Positions 17,948-26,394 of a stretch of DNA of 64,000 bases are shown one piece after another. The translations under genes were made by a program, and so were the position numbers. The first letter of the stretch is position 1; each line of letters opens with the position of its first letter. The stretch comes from Georgenia subflava (lineage in GTDB: Bacteria; Actinomycetota; Actinomycetes; Actinomycetales; Actinomycetaceae). The notes below the pieces were generated by a model. That model ran no database searches, was not told the origin of the DNA, and saw nothing but the letters and a program-made list of their open reading frames with translations. Where the stretch lies: contig NZ_VUKD01000003.1 of the NCBI RefSeq assembly GCF_009193155.1, forward strand, positions 698,061-762,060, given 5' to 3'.

Positions 17948-18978
17948 CAGGCCAGCTCCAGCATCGCCGTGTTCAGCCCGGAGCCGACGCCCAGGCACAT
18001 CACCCGGTCGCCGGGGCTGAGGGACTCCGCCTGCTCCGACAGGGTCATCGCGATCGCCGCCGGGCCCACGTTGCCCCACCGGTCGAACGTGATGGGGACC
18101 GCGGCCGGGTCCAGGTCGACGGCGTCGATGATCGCCTGGGTGTAGGGCGTGGAGATCTGGTGGGTGACGTAGCGGTCCATGGACGACCAGTCCCACCCGT
18201 CGGCCTCGGCCTCGCGCCACGCGTCGACCACGAGCTTGAGCCCCTTGCCGAGGAGGTTCTTGGTGTCGGTCGTCATCTTGCCGAACGACCCCACGCACAG
18301 CTCGTGGTGCTCGGTGCCGGCGCGCGAGACGGCGCCGAGGATGCGGTGCCCGTCGGGGCGGTCCGAGGCGCGCCCGATGACCGCGGCGGCGGCGCCGTCG
18401 CCCAGGGTGAGCGAGGCGAACTGGTCGGTGTAGTCCTGGCGGGTGACGCCGTCGGCGTTCAGGCGGGTGAGCGTGTCCTCCTGCGTACGGCGCACGTCCT
18501 CGGCGTTGACGATCACGGCGTGGTCGATCTGGCCCGCGTCGATCATGGCGGCGGCCATCTGCACTCCGTTGACGAAGCCGACGCACGCGTTGGTGATGTC
18601 GAAGTTCAGTGCAGAGCTCGGCAGGCCCATGCGGTCGTGGATGCGCACCGCGACGGACGGCTCGAGGTGGGCGCGCGAGACCGAGGTGTTGATCAGCAGG
18701 CCGACCTGCGCCGGGTCCACGCCCGCCTCGGCCAGGGCCTTGGAGCCGGCCTCGGCCGCCATGTCCTCGAACTGGGTGCCCTCCTCCCACCAGCGGCGCT
18801 CACGCACCCCGGAGACCCGCTCGAGCAGGTTCTTCGGCAGCCGCAGCAGCTTGCGGGGCACGGCGAGCCGGTCCTCGAACTCGGCGGAGGTCACCACCCT
18901 CGGCGCCTCGATGTGCGACAGCCCCACGATGGCACTGTCGCGGTACCGGAAGGTCGCGTTTCCCTGAAGACTCACCAC
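17944..18978 (-). CDS. oleA: OleA thiolase-fold acyl-CoA condensing enzyme
   Basis: A 344-residue ketoacyl-synthase-III-like enzyme that joins two fatty acyl-CoAs head to head to a 2-alkyl-3-ketoacid, the first step of long-chain olefin formation. The active cysteine is Cys132 in FDITNACVGFVNG; the histidine in YVTHQIS and asparagine in DRWGNVGP complete the thiolase triad; HLEPSVA near 104-110 holds the glutamate characteristic of OleA. It heads the operon oleA-oleBC-oleD, each junction overlapping by 4 nt. GTG start at 18978 (an adjacent GTG at 18975 is equally possible). A long repeat-rich region lies upstream. Confidence 0.92.
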   Translation of the reverse strand: MVSLQGNATFRYRDSAIVGLSHIEAPRVVTSAEFEDRLAVPRKLLRLPKNLLERVSGVRERRWWEEGTQFEDMAAEAGSKALAEAGVDPAQVGLLINTSVSRAHLEPSVAVRIHDRMGLPSSALNFDITNACVGFVNGVQMAAAMIDAGQIDHAVIVNAEDVRRTQEDTLTRLNADGVTRQDYTDQFASLTLGDGAAAAVIGRASDRPDGHRILGAVSRAGTEHHELCVGSFGKMTTDTKNLLGKGLKLVVDAWREAEADGWDWSSMDRYVTHQISTPYTQAIIDAVDLDPAAVPITFDRWGNVGPAAIAMTLSEQAESLSPGDRVMCLGVGSGLNTAMLELAW

Positions 18979-19331
18979 CCAAGGTTACGGAACCCTGCCA
19001 GCAGGGCGCACCTGGATCGCTCGTGCGGAGAGATGGTTCACAACTGGCGGAATTCCGGAACTCTCCCGGCCGTCCGTCCGGCCGGGTCCCGCGCAGTCCG
19101 TCCGGTTCGGTCCACGTCGCCCGTCCGGCCCGTTCGGGAACGTGTCGTCCGGACGACCTGCTCGTCCGTCCGGTTCGGTCCGGCGTCGTTCGTCCGGCTC
19201 GGTGCGGCGTCGTCCGTCCGGTCCGGTGCGGCGTCGTCCGTCCGGTTCGGTGCGGCGTCGTCCGTCCGGTTCGATCCGGCGTCGTCCGTCGGGTTCCGTC
19301 CCGCCGCCCTGCCCTGCCCTACGCTCGCCTC
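18979..19331. repeat. Divergent intergenic region with 24-bp tandem array
   Basis: No gene is supported. From about 19061 to 19304 a 24-bp unit repeats, clearest in six consecutive copies from 19161 to 19304 (core GTCGTCCGTCCGGTTCGGTG). Earlier copies back to 19061 are more divergent. It sits between the start of oleA and the start of the NHEJ polymerase gene, so promoters of both must lie within or around it. The repeat is open in the frame of the downstream gene but has no start signal, so translation of it is unlikely. Confidence 0.85.
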
Positions 19332-20354
19332 ATGGCTTCATCGGCGAAGATGTTGGAGGTGCCCGGACCGCAGGGTCCGCGGCAGGTGCGCGTGTCGAGC
19401 CCGGACCGGGTGATGTGGCCCGACGCGGGCATCACCAAGTGGGACCTCGCCGAGTACGTCGCGGCCGTCTCCGACGGGTTCCTGCGCGCAGTGGGCGATC
19501 GGCCAGTGACCCTGCAGCGCTTCCCCGGGGGCATCGAGGGTGAGGAGTTCTTCTCCAAGAACCCGCCCCGCGGTGCGCCCGAGTGGGCACGGACGGTCGT
19601 GTGCACCTATCCCTCCGGCCGCACGCACCCGCAGCTGGTGATCGACGAGATCGCCACCGCGGTCTGGGCGGTCCAGATGAACACCGTGACCTTTCACCCC
19701 TGGCCCGTGCGCTCGGCCGACAACGACAAGCCGGACGAGCTGCGCATCGATCTGGACCCGCAGCCGGGCAAGGGGTTCACCGATGTCGTCGAGGCCGCGT
19801 TCGGGCTGCGCGAGCTGATGACCGAGCTCGGCCTGACCCCCTTCGTCAAGACCTCCGGGCACCGGGGCGTGCACGTGTACGCCCGGATCGAGCCGACCCA
19901 CGAGTTCCTCGACGTGCGCCACGGGGTCATCGGCATCGCCCGCGAGCTCGAGCGACGGATGCCGGAGCTGGTGACGACGGCCTGGTGGAAGGAGGAGCGC
20001 GGCGAGAAGATCTTCGTCGACTTCAACCAGGCGAACCGTGACCGGACCATCGCGTCCGCGTACAGCCCTCGGCCGCTGCCCGGCGCACCGGTGTCGATGC
20101 CCGTGAGCTGGGAGCAGCTGCGCGACGTCGCACCCGCCGAGTTCACCGTACGCACCGTGCCCTCGCTCCTGGCGACCGACGGTGACGCCTGGGCCTCGAT
20201 CGGCGACGCCGTCGGCCGGGTGGGAACCGCCCTCGAGCTCTGGGAGCGGGACGTGGCGGACGGACTCGGCGAGCTGCCCTTTCCGCCGGAGTACCCGAAG
20301 ATGCCGGGCGAGCCGCCGCGCGTGCAGCCGAGCCGGCGCAAGATGGCCGAGTAG
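19332..20354 (+). CDS. LigD-type NHEJ primase/polymerase domain protein
   Basis: A 340-residue stand-alone LigD polymerase domain (archaeo-eukaryotic primase fold). Diagnostic sequences are FFSKNPPRGAPEWA, the metal-binding DELRIDLDPQPGKGF (two catalytic aspartates), TSGHRGVHVYARI and FVDFNQANRDRTIASAYS. In mycobacterial NHEJ this activity fills gaps and adds ribonucleotides at double-strand breaks held by Ku. Here it is not fused to a ligase or phosphoesterase; a separate ligase lies convergent just downstream. ATG 19332 begins MASSAKMLEVPG, the usual N-terminus; the longer in-frame opening upstream reads only repeats. Ku is not in the window. Confidence 0.92.
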   Translation: MASSAKMLEVPGPQGPRQVRVSSPDRVMWPDAGITKWDLAEYVAAVSDGFLRAVGDRPVTLQRFPGGIEGEEFFSKNPPRGAPEWARTVVCTYPSGRTHPQLVIDEIATAVWAVQMNTVTFHPWPVRSADNDKPDELRIDLDPQPGKGFTDVVEAAFGLRELMTELGLTPFVKTSGHRGVHVYARIEPTHEFLDVRHGVIGIARELERRMPELVTTAWWKEERGEKIFVDFNQANRDRTIASAYSPRPLPGAPVSMPVSWEQLRDVAPAEFTVRTVPSLLATDGDAWASIGDAVGRVGTALELWERDVADGLGELPFPPEYPKMPGEPPRVQPSRRKMAE

Positions 20355-20363
20355 GCGGCCACG

Positions 20364-20495
20364 CAGCACCGTTGAGCAAGCGGGCTCGCGACCACTTCGT
20401 GCCCCTCGCCGACCACCACCCGCCGAGCGACACGTTCCGACCGCCGGACGACCACTTCGTGCCACTCGCGAGCGTGACCGCTGCTCAACGCTGCA
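20364..20495. repeat. Long imperfect inverted repeat between two convergent genes
   Basis: The arms are near 20364-20390 (CCGTTGAGCAAGCGGGCTCG) and 20466-20492 (CGCGAGCGTGACCGCTGCTC), which are imperfect reverse complements. Inside them a 21-bp direct repeat occurs at 20389-20409 and 20449-20469 (CGACCACTTCGTGCCMCTCG). The right arm contains the stop codon of the ligase gene (20485-20487). The arrangement could fold as a large bidirectional terminator; it could also be a decayed version of the gene-end arrays seen elsewhere. Confidence 0.65.
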
Positions 20496-21546
20496 GGACG
20501 GCGTCCAGGTCGTAGGCCAGGGGGCGCTCCACCTGCGCGAGCGTGCAGGAGGTCGGGTCGCGGTCCGGGCGCCAGCGCAGGAACTGCGCTGAGTGGCGGA
20601 AGCGCGACCCCTCCAGCTGGTCGAACTTCACCTCGACCACCCGCTCGGGCCGCAGACGCACGAAGCTGACGTCCTTGTTGCCGCTGAAGCGCGACCTGTC
20701 GGTCTCCCCACGCACCGCCTCGCCGGCCTCGTCGCGGACCACGAGGTCGTCCAGCTCGTCGACGAGCTCCTTGCGACGCTTGTCCGTGAACGCCGAGATA
20801 CCGCCGACGTTGAAGAGGTTCCCGGCGTCGTCGTAGAGGCCCAGCAGCAAGGAGCCGACGCCGGAGCCCGACTTGTGGACCCGGTAACCGACGACCACGG
20901 CTTCGGCCGTGCGGGCGTGCTTGATCTTGAGCATGACCCGCTTGCCCGGCTGGTACGCGTGAGCCAGGCCCTTGGCGACGACACCGTCGAGCCCGGCGCC
21001 CTCGAACCGGGTGAACCAGTCCTCGGCGAGGGCCTGGTCGCGCGTGGTGCGGGTCAGGTGCAGGGGCGCCCCGGCCGCCAGACCGCCAAGCGCCTCCTCG
21101 AGCCGGGCGCGCCGGGTCGCGAACGGCTCGGGCATGAGGTCCTGGTCGCCGAGGGCGAGCAGGTCGAAGGCCACGATCTCGGCCGGGGTCTCGACGGAGA
21201 GCTTCGCCACCCGCGAGGCCGCCGGGTGGATGCGCTGCGACAGCGTCTCCCAGTCGAGCCGCTGTCCGCCGGGGGCGCCGGCGCGCACGACGATCTCCGC
21301 GTCGACGGCGCAGCGCGTCGGCAGGTGCTCCCGCACCGCCTCGACGACCTCGGGGAAGTACCGGGTCAGCGGCTTGCTGCCCCGGCTCGCCAGCTCGACC
21401 TCGTCGCCGTCGCGCAGGACGATGCAGCGGAAGCCGTCCCACTTGGGTTCGTAGGACCACCCTCCCTCGATCGCGTCCTGGGCTGGGACGGCTGGGACGG
21501 CCTTGGCGAGCATCGGCGCTACGGGCAGGGAGATCGGGAGTTCCAC
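20485..21546 (-). CDS. ATP-dependent DNA ligase
   Basis: A 353-residue ATP-dependent DNA ligase (LigC/LigD ligase-domain type). The adenylation motif I is EPKWDGFR with Lys35; further nucleotidyltransferase motifs are SRGSKPLTRYFPE, VDAEIVV, FDLLAL, GVVAKGL and MLKIKHARTAEAV. The C-terminal OB-fold part (from about 240) includes GLYDDAGNLFNVGGIS. It probably seals breaks in NHEJ or repair together with the convergent polymerase-domain gene. The ATG at 21546 begins MELPISLPVAPMLA, standard for the family. Confidence 0.92.
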   Translation of the reverse strand: MELPISLPVAPMLAKAVPAVPAQDAIEGGWSYEPKWDGFRCIVLRDGDEVELASRGSKPLTRYFPEVVEAVREHLPTRCAVDAEIVVRAGAPGGQRLDWETLSQRIHPAASRVAKLSVETPAEIVAFDLLALGDQDLMPEPFATRRARLEEALGGLAAGAPLHLTRTTRDQALAEDWFTRFEGAGLDGVVAKGLAHAYQPGKRVMLKIKHARTAEAVVVGYRVHKSGSGVGSLLLGLYDDAGNLFNVGGISAFTDKRRKELVDELDDLVVRDEAGEAVRGETDRSRFSGNKDVSFVRLRPERVVEVKFDQLEGSRFRHSAQFLRWRPDRDPTSCTLAQVERPLAYDLDAVLQR

Positions 21547-21896
21547 ACAGACATCCTGTCGGTCGGGGGACGGTGGCGCGCGGCGACCAGCTGGGGACGA
21601 CGCGATTCAGGACGGGTGACGATGGCACGCGGCGCGGGCCGTGCGAACGGCGCAGCGCGGGGTCCGCGGACAACGCGGCGCGGGGCGTGACGCGCGACGG
21701 CCGGTCCGGCCGCCGCGTGCCGGGTCGCTCCGGCCGCCGCGTGCCGGGTCGCTCCGGCCGCCGCGTGCCGGGTCGCTACGGCCGACGAGCGCCGCGCCGC
21801 CAGAGCCGCCGCGTGCCGGGCCGGTACGGCCGACGGGCGCCGTGCAGCCAGAGCCGCCGCGTGCCGCGACCCCAGAGCCGCCGCGTGCCGGGGCCG
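21547..21896. repeat. Intergenic stretch with 24-bp array seeded at the metS stop
   Basis: No gene is supported in this 350-bp stretch. From 21708 three near-perfect 24-bp units (core GGCCGCCGCGTGCCGGGTCG) are followed by longer variants up to and into the last codons of metS. The variants GCTACGGCCGACG and GGTACGGCCGACG match GCTACAGCCGTCG at the metS 3' end, where CTA is the complement of the TAG stop. The remaining bases (21547-21700) hold the upstream side of the ligase gene; no promoter stands out. Confidence 0.85.
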
Positions 21897-22049
21897 CTAC
21901 AGCCGTCGCGCACCCGGCTCGTCGAGCGGGCGCTCGTCGGGCCGGTCGTCCTCCAGCGGGTTCCGGGCGAGGAACGTGATGGCGAGCACCAGGCCTCCCC
22001 ACACGACGAGGATGGCGATGATCATCATGATGAGAGCGGTGGTGGTCAT
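21897..22049 (-). CDS. metS: MetS-like small subunit of methionine/alanine importer
   Basis: A 50-residue protein with one transmembrane helix (about residues 4-27, TALIMMIIAILVVWGGLVLA) and a short acidic/arginine-rich cytoplasmic tail. It matches the MetS small subunit that is required with MetP for methionine and alanine uptake in corynebacteria. Its ATG overlaps the stop of metP by 4 nt (ATGA), so production is coupled. It is easily missed because of its size. Its 3' end is part of a tandem array. Confidence 0.88.
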   Translation of the reverse strand: MTTTALIMMIIAILVVWGGLVLAITFLARNPLEDDRPDERPLDEPGARRL

Positions 22050-23629
22050 CGGTGCGCCTCCGGGTTCGTGGAGCCGGTATCGAGGCGGGCGGAGCTGCCC
22101 TCGAAGCCGGCGATCGGGTCTGGCGTGTAGTCGTCGACCGGTCGACGCCAGCGGATGAGCGAGTAGACGACGGCCGCGAGGATCATCGCGCCGACCACGC
22201 CCCAGCCGACGATGTTGACGAAGCTCTCCGGGTAGCCGCCGTAGGGCGTGGTGATCAGGTCGATCACGGTGGTCGCGAGCATGTAGAGCAGGGCGAGCGG
22301 GACGATGATGCCCACCAGCACCCGCCACCAGGTCCCGACCCGGGCGGTGGAGACAGAGTTGAGGTGCGCCTGCAGCTCCGGCAGCTTCCGCAGTCCGAAT
22401 CCGAGGATGAGGCACATGAGGATGGCCGAGCTCACGACACCGATCTCGTTGGTGTACTTGTCGACCGTGTCCAGCATCGCCAGCGACGAGGTGGTGGAGA
22501 ACAGCGCCAGGGAGACGATCGCGCACAGACCGCCGATGAGCACCGAGACCTGCACGCGGGAGAGGCCGAACTTCTCCTGGAAGGCCGCCGAGATCACCTG
22601 CATGATCGAGATCAGCGAGGTGAAGCCGGCCAGGGTGAGCGAGGCGAAGAACAGCACCCCGAAGATGGGGCCGCCCGGCATGAGCGAGACGATCTGCGGG
22701 AAGGTGATGAAGCTCAGCACGACGCCGGTGAGCCCCTCCAGCTCCCCGACGGCGACCCCTTGCTGGAAGGCCATGTAGCCGAGCGTCGCGAAGACGCCGA
22801 TGCCGGCGAGGAGCTCGAAGGAGCTGTTGGCGAAGGCCGCCACGTACGAGACCGGCACCAGGTTGGAGCGCCGCCGGAGGTAGCTGGAGTACGTGAGCAT
22901 GATGCCGAAGGCGATGGACAGCGAGAAGAAGATCTGGCTGTAGGCCGCCACCCACACCCCGGGGTCGGACAGAGCCGACCAGTCCGGGGTGAAGAAGGCG
23001 TTGAGCCCGTCCATCGCCCCGTCCAGGAACAGCGCACGCACCACGAGGATGAGGAAGAGGATCACCAGCAGCGGCAGGAAGATCTTGTTCGCCCGCTCGA
23101 TGCCCTTGGCGACGCCGAGCGCGAGGATCACGAGCGTGACGATCCAGACGATCAGGAGCGGCCAGAAGATGCCGGCCACGATGTCGGTCGTGACGGTGGC
23201 GCCGGCGTCCTGCAGGAACTCGCCGATGAAGAAGGTGGCCGGGTCGTCGCCCCAGGCGAGGGAGACCGAGAAGCCCATGTACCGGATCGCCCAGACGATG
23301 ATGACCGTGTAGTAGGTCGCGATCACGAAGGCGATGGCCACCTGGAACCAGCCCAGCGGCTCGAACTTCTTGCCGAGCCGGCGGAACACCGTCGGCGCCG
23401 AGCCACGGAACCGGTGCCCGAGCGAGTAGTCGAGCAGCAGGATCGGCACCCCGGCCGTCAGCAGCGCGACGAGGTACGGGATGAGGAAGGCCCCGCCGCC
23501 GTTCTCGTAGGCGACGCCGGGGAACCGCCAGATGTTCCCCAGGCCGATCGCCGAGCCGATCGCCGAGAGCAGGAAGCCGAGCTGCCCGGTCCACTGCTCC
23601 CGCTCGGCAGGTCTGGTTGTCGTTGCCAT
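22046..23629 (-). CDS. metP: MetP-like sodium-dependent methionine/alanine transporter
   Basis: A 527-residue neurotransmitter:sodium symporter (SLC6/NSS) with about 12 transmembrane helices. The first helix carries the sodium- and substrate-binding signature GSAIGLGNIWRFP (residues 24-36), and YSQIFFSLSIAFGIM corresponds to helix 6. Coupling to the small MetS-type gene downstream identifies it as MetP-like, importing methionine and alanine. The divergent MetE-C-like gene upstream fits a methionine theme. ATG 23629 reads MATTTRPAEREQWTG with a GAGGGAC-type binding site. Confidence 0.9.
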   Translation of the reverse strand: MATTTRPAEREQWTGQLGFLLSAIGSAIGLGNIWRFPGVAYENGGGAFLIPYLVALLTAGVPILLLDYSLGHRFRGSAPTVFRRLGKKFEPLGWFQVAIAFVIATYYTVIIVWAIRYMGFSVSLAWGDDPATFFIGEFLQDAGATVTTDIVAGIFWPLLIVWIVTLVILALGVAKGIERANKIFLPLLVILFLILVVRALFLDGAMDGLNAFFTPDWSALSDPGVWVAAYSQIFFSLSIAFGIMLTYSSYLRRRSNLVPVSYVAAFANSSFELLAGIGVFATLGYMAFQQGVAVGELEGLTGVVLSFITFPQIVSLMPGGPIFGVLFFASLTLAGFTSLISIMQVISAAFQEKFGLSRVQVSVLIGGLCAIVSLALFSTTSSLAMLDTVDKYTNEIGVVSSAILMCLILGFGLRKLPELQAHLNSVSTARVGTWWRVLVGIIVPLALLYMLATTVIDLITTPYGGYPESFVNIVGWGVVGAMILAAVVYSLIRWRRPVDDYTPDPIAGFEGSSARLDTGSTNPEAHR

Positions 23630-23873
23630 CGTGTCCCTCTCGTGCCGGGAGCGCCGCCGGCGGAGGCGATAACCGCAGCGCTGCGGGTGTCACTGGCGCC
23701 GTGAGGCGCATGTTGCGGGTGATGATAGCGGTACCAGTGCAGGTCGCCGCCAGTATCCACGGGATGAGCCGATCCGCACCGGCTCTCCCATGCTGACGAC
23801 GTCGGGTGCCGCGCGCGGGACGGACCTGCCACGATCGTGCCGACGACGAAGCCGCCGACCAGACGAGGAACAC

Positions 23874-25127
23874 ATGCTTGCCAGCACCGACCGCATCCGG
23901 ACCACCCACGCCGGCTCCCTGCCCCGGACGCCCGAGCTCATCGCCGCCAACGCCGCCCGCGAGGCGGGCGCTGACGGCGCTGCGGACGCCGACGGCGGTG
24001 CGGACACCGACGGCGTTGCGGACGGCAAAGACTTCGACGCGCTGCTCTCGGCAGCCGTGACGGACCTGGTCCGCCGACAGGTCGAGCTGGGCATCGACGT
24101 CGTCGGCGACGGCGAGTTCGGCAAGGCCATGACCTCGGCGGTCGACTACGGCGCCTGGTGGTCCTACTCCTTCCAGCGCACCGGCGGCCTGGAGATCGAC
24201 GGCGACGACTCGTGGGCGACCGAGCAGGTCCTCTCCTCCCCCGGCGACGTCCGGCTCACCGGCTTCGTCCACCGGCGCGACCGCAAGCGTTTCGCGGACG
24301 CGTACGCCGACCCCGAGTCCGGCATCTTCACCGGCGGCCCGAAGCCCTTCCCGTCCGTCACCGGCCCGCTGACCTACACCGGTCAGGAGGCCGTCGCCAC
24401 CGACGTCAAGAACCTCCGTGCCGCACTGGACCGGACCGGGGCGCAGGAGGGCTTCATCACCGCCCTGTCCCCCGGCAGCGCCTCGCGCATCACCAACAAG
24501 TACTACGGCTCGGACGCAGAGCTCCTCTTCGCCTGGGCCGACGTGCTGCGCGAGGAGTACAAGGCGGTCATCGACGCCGGCCTGGTGCTGCAGATCGACG
24601 ACCCGTCCGTCGCGGAGAACTTCGACCAGATCGAGCCCGAGCCGTCGGTCGAGGACTACCTCGCCTTCACCCAGCTGCGGGTCGACGCCCTCAACCACGC
24701 GCTGCGCGGGCTGCCCGAGGACCAGATCCGGTTCCACCTGTGCTGGGGCTCCTGGCACGGCCCGCACACCACCGACATCGCGATGCGCGACATCGTCGGC
24801 GCGATGCTGCAGATCAACGCCGGCGCCTACTCCTTCGAGGCCGGGAACGTCCGGCACGAGCACGAGTGGCGGGTGTGGGACGACGTCGCGCTCCCCGAGG
24901 GCAAGCTCATCCTGCCCGGCGTGGTCTCGCACGCCACCAACGTGGTCGAGCACCCCGAGCTGGTCGCCGACCGCATCGAGCGCTTCGCCGTGCGCGTGGG
25001 GCGCGAGAACGTGCTGGCCTCCACTGACTGCGGGCTCGGCGGGCGCATCCACCCGCAGATCGCCGTAGCCAAGCTCGAGGCGCTCGCCCAAGGGGCGGAG
25101 ATCGCCACCAGTCGCCTCTGGCGGTGA
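23874..25127 (+). CDS. Cobalamin-independent methionine synthase C-terminal-like methyltransferase
   Basis: A 417-residue single-barrel protein equivalent to the catalytic half of MetE. The zinc site is complete: His288 and Cys290 in FHLCWGSW, Glu322 in SFEAGNVR and Cys386 in STDCGLGG. N-terminal THAGSLPR is typical of stand-alone MetE-C homologues, which transfer methyl groups from or to thiols; the real methyl donor here is unknown. An alanine/aspartate/glycine stretch at 24-46 (GADGAADADGGADTDGVADG) is a low-complexity insertion from short repeats. ATG 23874 has GAGGA 6 nt upstream. It is divergent from metP across 244 bp, in which I saw no recognisable SAM riboswitch. Confidence 0.88.
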   Translation: MLASTDRIRTTHAGSLPRTPELIAANAAREAGADGAADADGGADTDGVADGKDFDALLSAAVTDLVRRQVELGIDVVGDGEFGKAMTSAVDYGAWWSYSFQRTGGLEIDGDDSWATEQVLSSPGDVRLTGFVHRRDRKRFADAYADPESGIFTGGPKPFPSVTGPLTYTGQEAVATDVKNLRAALDRTGAQEGFITALSPGSASRITNKYYGSDAELLFAWADVLREEYKAVIDAGLVLQIDDPSVAENFDQIEPEPSVEDYLAFTQLRVDALNHALRGLPEDQIRFHLCWGSWHGPHTTDIAMRDIVGAMLQINAGAYSFEAGNVRHEHEWRVWDDVALPEGKLILPGVVSHATNVVEHPELVADRIERFAVRVGRENVLASTDCGLGGRIHPQIAVAKLEALAQGAEIATSRLWR

Positions 25128-25134
25128 GGTCCGG

Positions 25135-26394
25135 TCACAGACCGCCGGTCCCGCCCGAGCCATCGACGTCCGCCAGCATCTCGCGCGCCAGGGGGAGCCA
25201 GCGGGGCCGGAAGGCGTACACGCCGGCGAGGCGCAGCCGGGTGGCCGCGGCGTAGGCCGGCACGCGTGCCCAGAGCTGCTCCAGGGGCTCCCCGACCCCG
25301 GTGAGCAACCCGGTCCGTGCCGCCTCCGCCTGCCGGGCGGTCAGCAGCCCCTGCGCCACCCGGAGCTCGAGGTGGACGAGGACGTTCGCGACGTCCAGCG
25401 CCCGCTCCCCCACCGCCAGGGTGTCGACGTCGATCATCCCGAGGCGCCCGTCGGGCCGCAGCAGGACCTGCTTGTCGTGCAGATCGCGGTGCAGCACGCC
25501 CAGCACCGGCCGGGCCGGCGCGGCACGGAGCCCGCGGGCGACCAGCTCGGTGGCACGCTCCACCTGCCCGGCGTCCAGCAGGCCATGGTGGACCGCGGGT
25601 GCGAGCCAGGTACCGATGGCCGCCAGCTCGTCCTCGACGCCGTGCTCGTCGAGGACGGCGGCACGGTCCGCACCGTGCAGCAGCCTCACCGCACGCCCCG
25701 CAACCGCCCACGCTGCACGCACCTCGTGGCCGGTCCGAGCCGGGTCCGCCCCGAGCGCGTGCAGCGTGGTGCCACCGACGTCGGACCAACGCAGCACTCC
25801 GTCCCTGACGTCCCCGTCGCCGAGGAGCTCGGGGACGACGACGGAGTCGTCGAGCAGCGCACGCACCAGCCGCCCGCGGCGGGCGAGCGCATCTGCCTTG
25901 GCCGGGCGGACCACCTTGACGTACTCCACGCCGTCTCCCGCGGGCACCCGGACGACGGCGCGGCGCCCGGGCCGGTGCGCGACCAGCTGTGCGCCGGGCC
26001 GCGCAAGGACGCCGCCCAGCGCGGGCAGCTGGGCATCCGCCCCCTCGGGCTGGAGCAGCACGCCGTCCGCCACACGCCCACCGGGAGTCTTCGCGGCGAC
26101 GGCCGCGAGCCGGGCCGGGTCGGCGAACCACTGCGCAGCCACGGCCGCCTGCCCCGGGTCTGCGCCGTCGACCGTCGGCCTCAACGGAGAGAGCTCGAGG
26201 AGGGCGTGCTCCGTTCCCCGCGGCCAGGCGCGCTCGACCCGGTAGCAGCGTTCGCCGTCGTGCACCTCGCGCGGCAGCCGGGTGCGGGCGCGCATCGGGG
26301 CTCGGGCGTTCGTCTGCGGCATCGAGACCCGGGCGTTCGTCATCGGCAGCCTGCCCCGGAAGGTCGCGATCACCCGAGGGCTGGGGGCGGTCAT
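25135..26394 (-). CDS. Aminoglycoside phosphotransferase-fold kinase (second of pair)
   Basis: A 419-residue kinase of the APH/choline-kinase fold. The catalytic loop is GVLHRDLHDKQVLL (Asp base, His-Arg-Asp) and the metal-binding motif is MIDVDTL, both intact; VKVV near residue 162 may hold the ATP lysine. The first 40 residues contain TNAR repeats and are probably disordered. It is the last gene of a six-gene operon; its ATG overlaps the stop of the preceding kinase (ATGA). The substrate is unknown; a small glycoside or sugar made by the operon's glycosyltransferases is an inference. Confidence 0.82.
   Translation of the reverse strand: MTAPSPRVIATFRGRLPMTNARVSMPQTNARAPMRARTRLPREVHDGERCYRVERAWPRGTEHALLELSPLRPTVDGADPGQAAVAAQWFADPARLAAVAAKTPGGRVADGVLLQPEGADAQLPALGGVLARPGAQLVAHRPGRRAVVRVPAGDGVEYVKVVRPAKADALARRGRLVRALLDDSVVVPELLGDGDVRDGVLRWSDVGGTTLHALGADPARTGHEVRAAWAVAGRAVRLLHGADRAAVLDEHGVEDELAAIGTWLAPAVHHGLLDAGQVERATELVARGLRAAPARPVLGVLHRDLHDKQVLLRPDGRLGMIDVDTLAVGERALDVANVLVHLELRVAQGLLTARQAEAARTGLLTGVGEPLEQLWARVPAYAAATRLRLAGVYAFRPRWLPLAREMLADVDGSGGTGGL

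Noticed and set aside
15260..18145. A 961-codon open frame on the plus strand across the ole genes
   Set aside because: It is antisense to oleA-oleBC, whose motifs and coupled starts are certain; its translation is low-complexity Arg/Gly/Val-rich, as expected from the G+C bias.
19023..19331. An N-terminal extension of the NHEJ polymerase gene encoded by the 24-bp array
   Set aside because: The frame is open, but the family N-terminus and length fit ATG 19332, and the array has no start signal; it is more likely noncoding.
23630..23873. A SAM or cobalamin riboswitch before the methionine genes
   Set aside because: I looked for the conserved core sequences of these riboswitches on both strands and saw none. 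A covariance-model search would be decisive.
21897..25163. A 1088-codon open frame on the minus strand across metS, metP and the MetE-like gene
   Set aside because: Only its last 50 codons are real (metS). The remainder is antisense or out of frame to genes with clear motifs.
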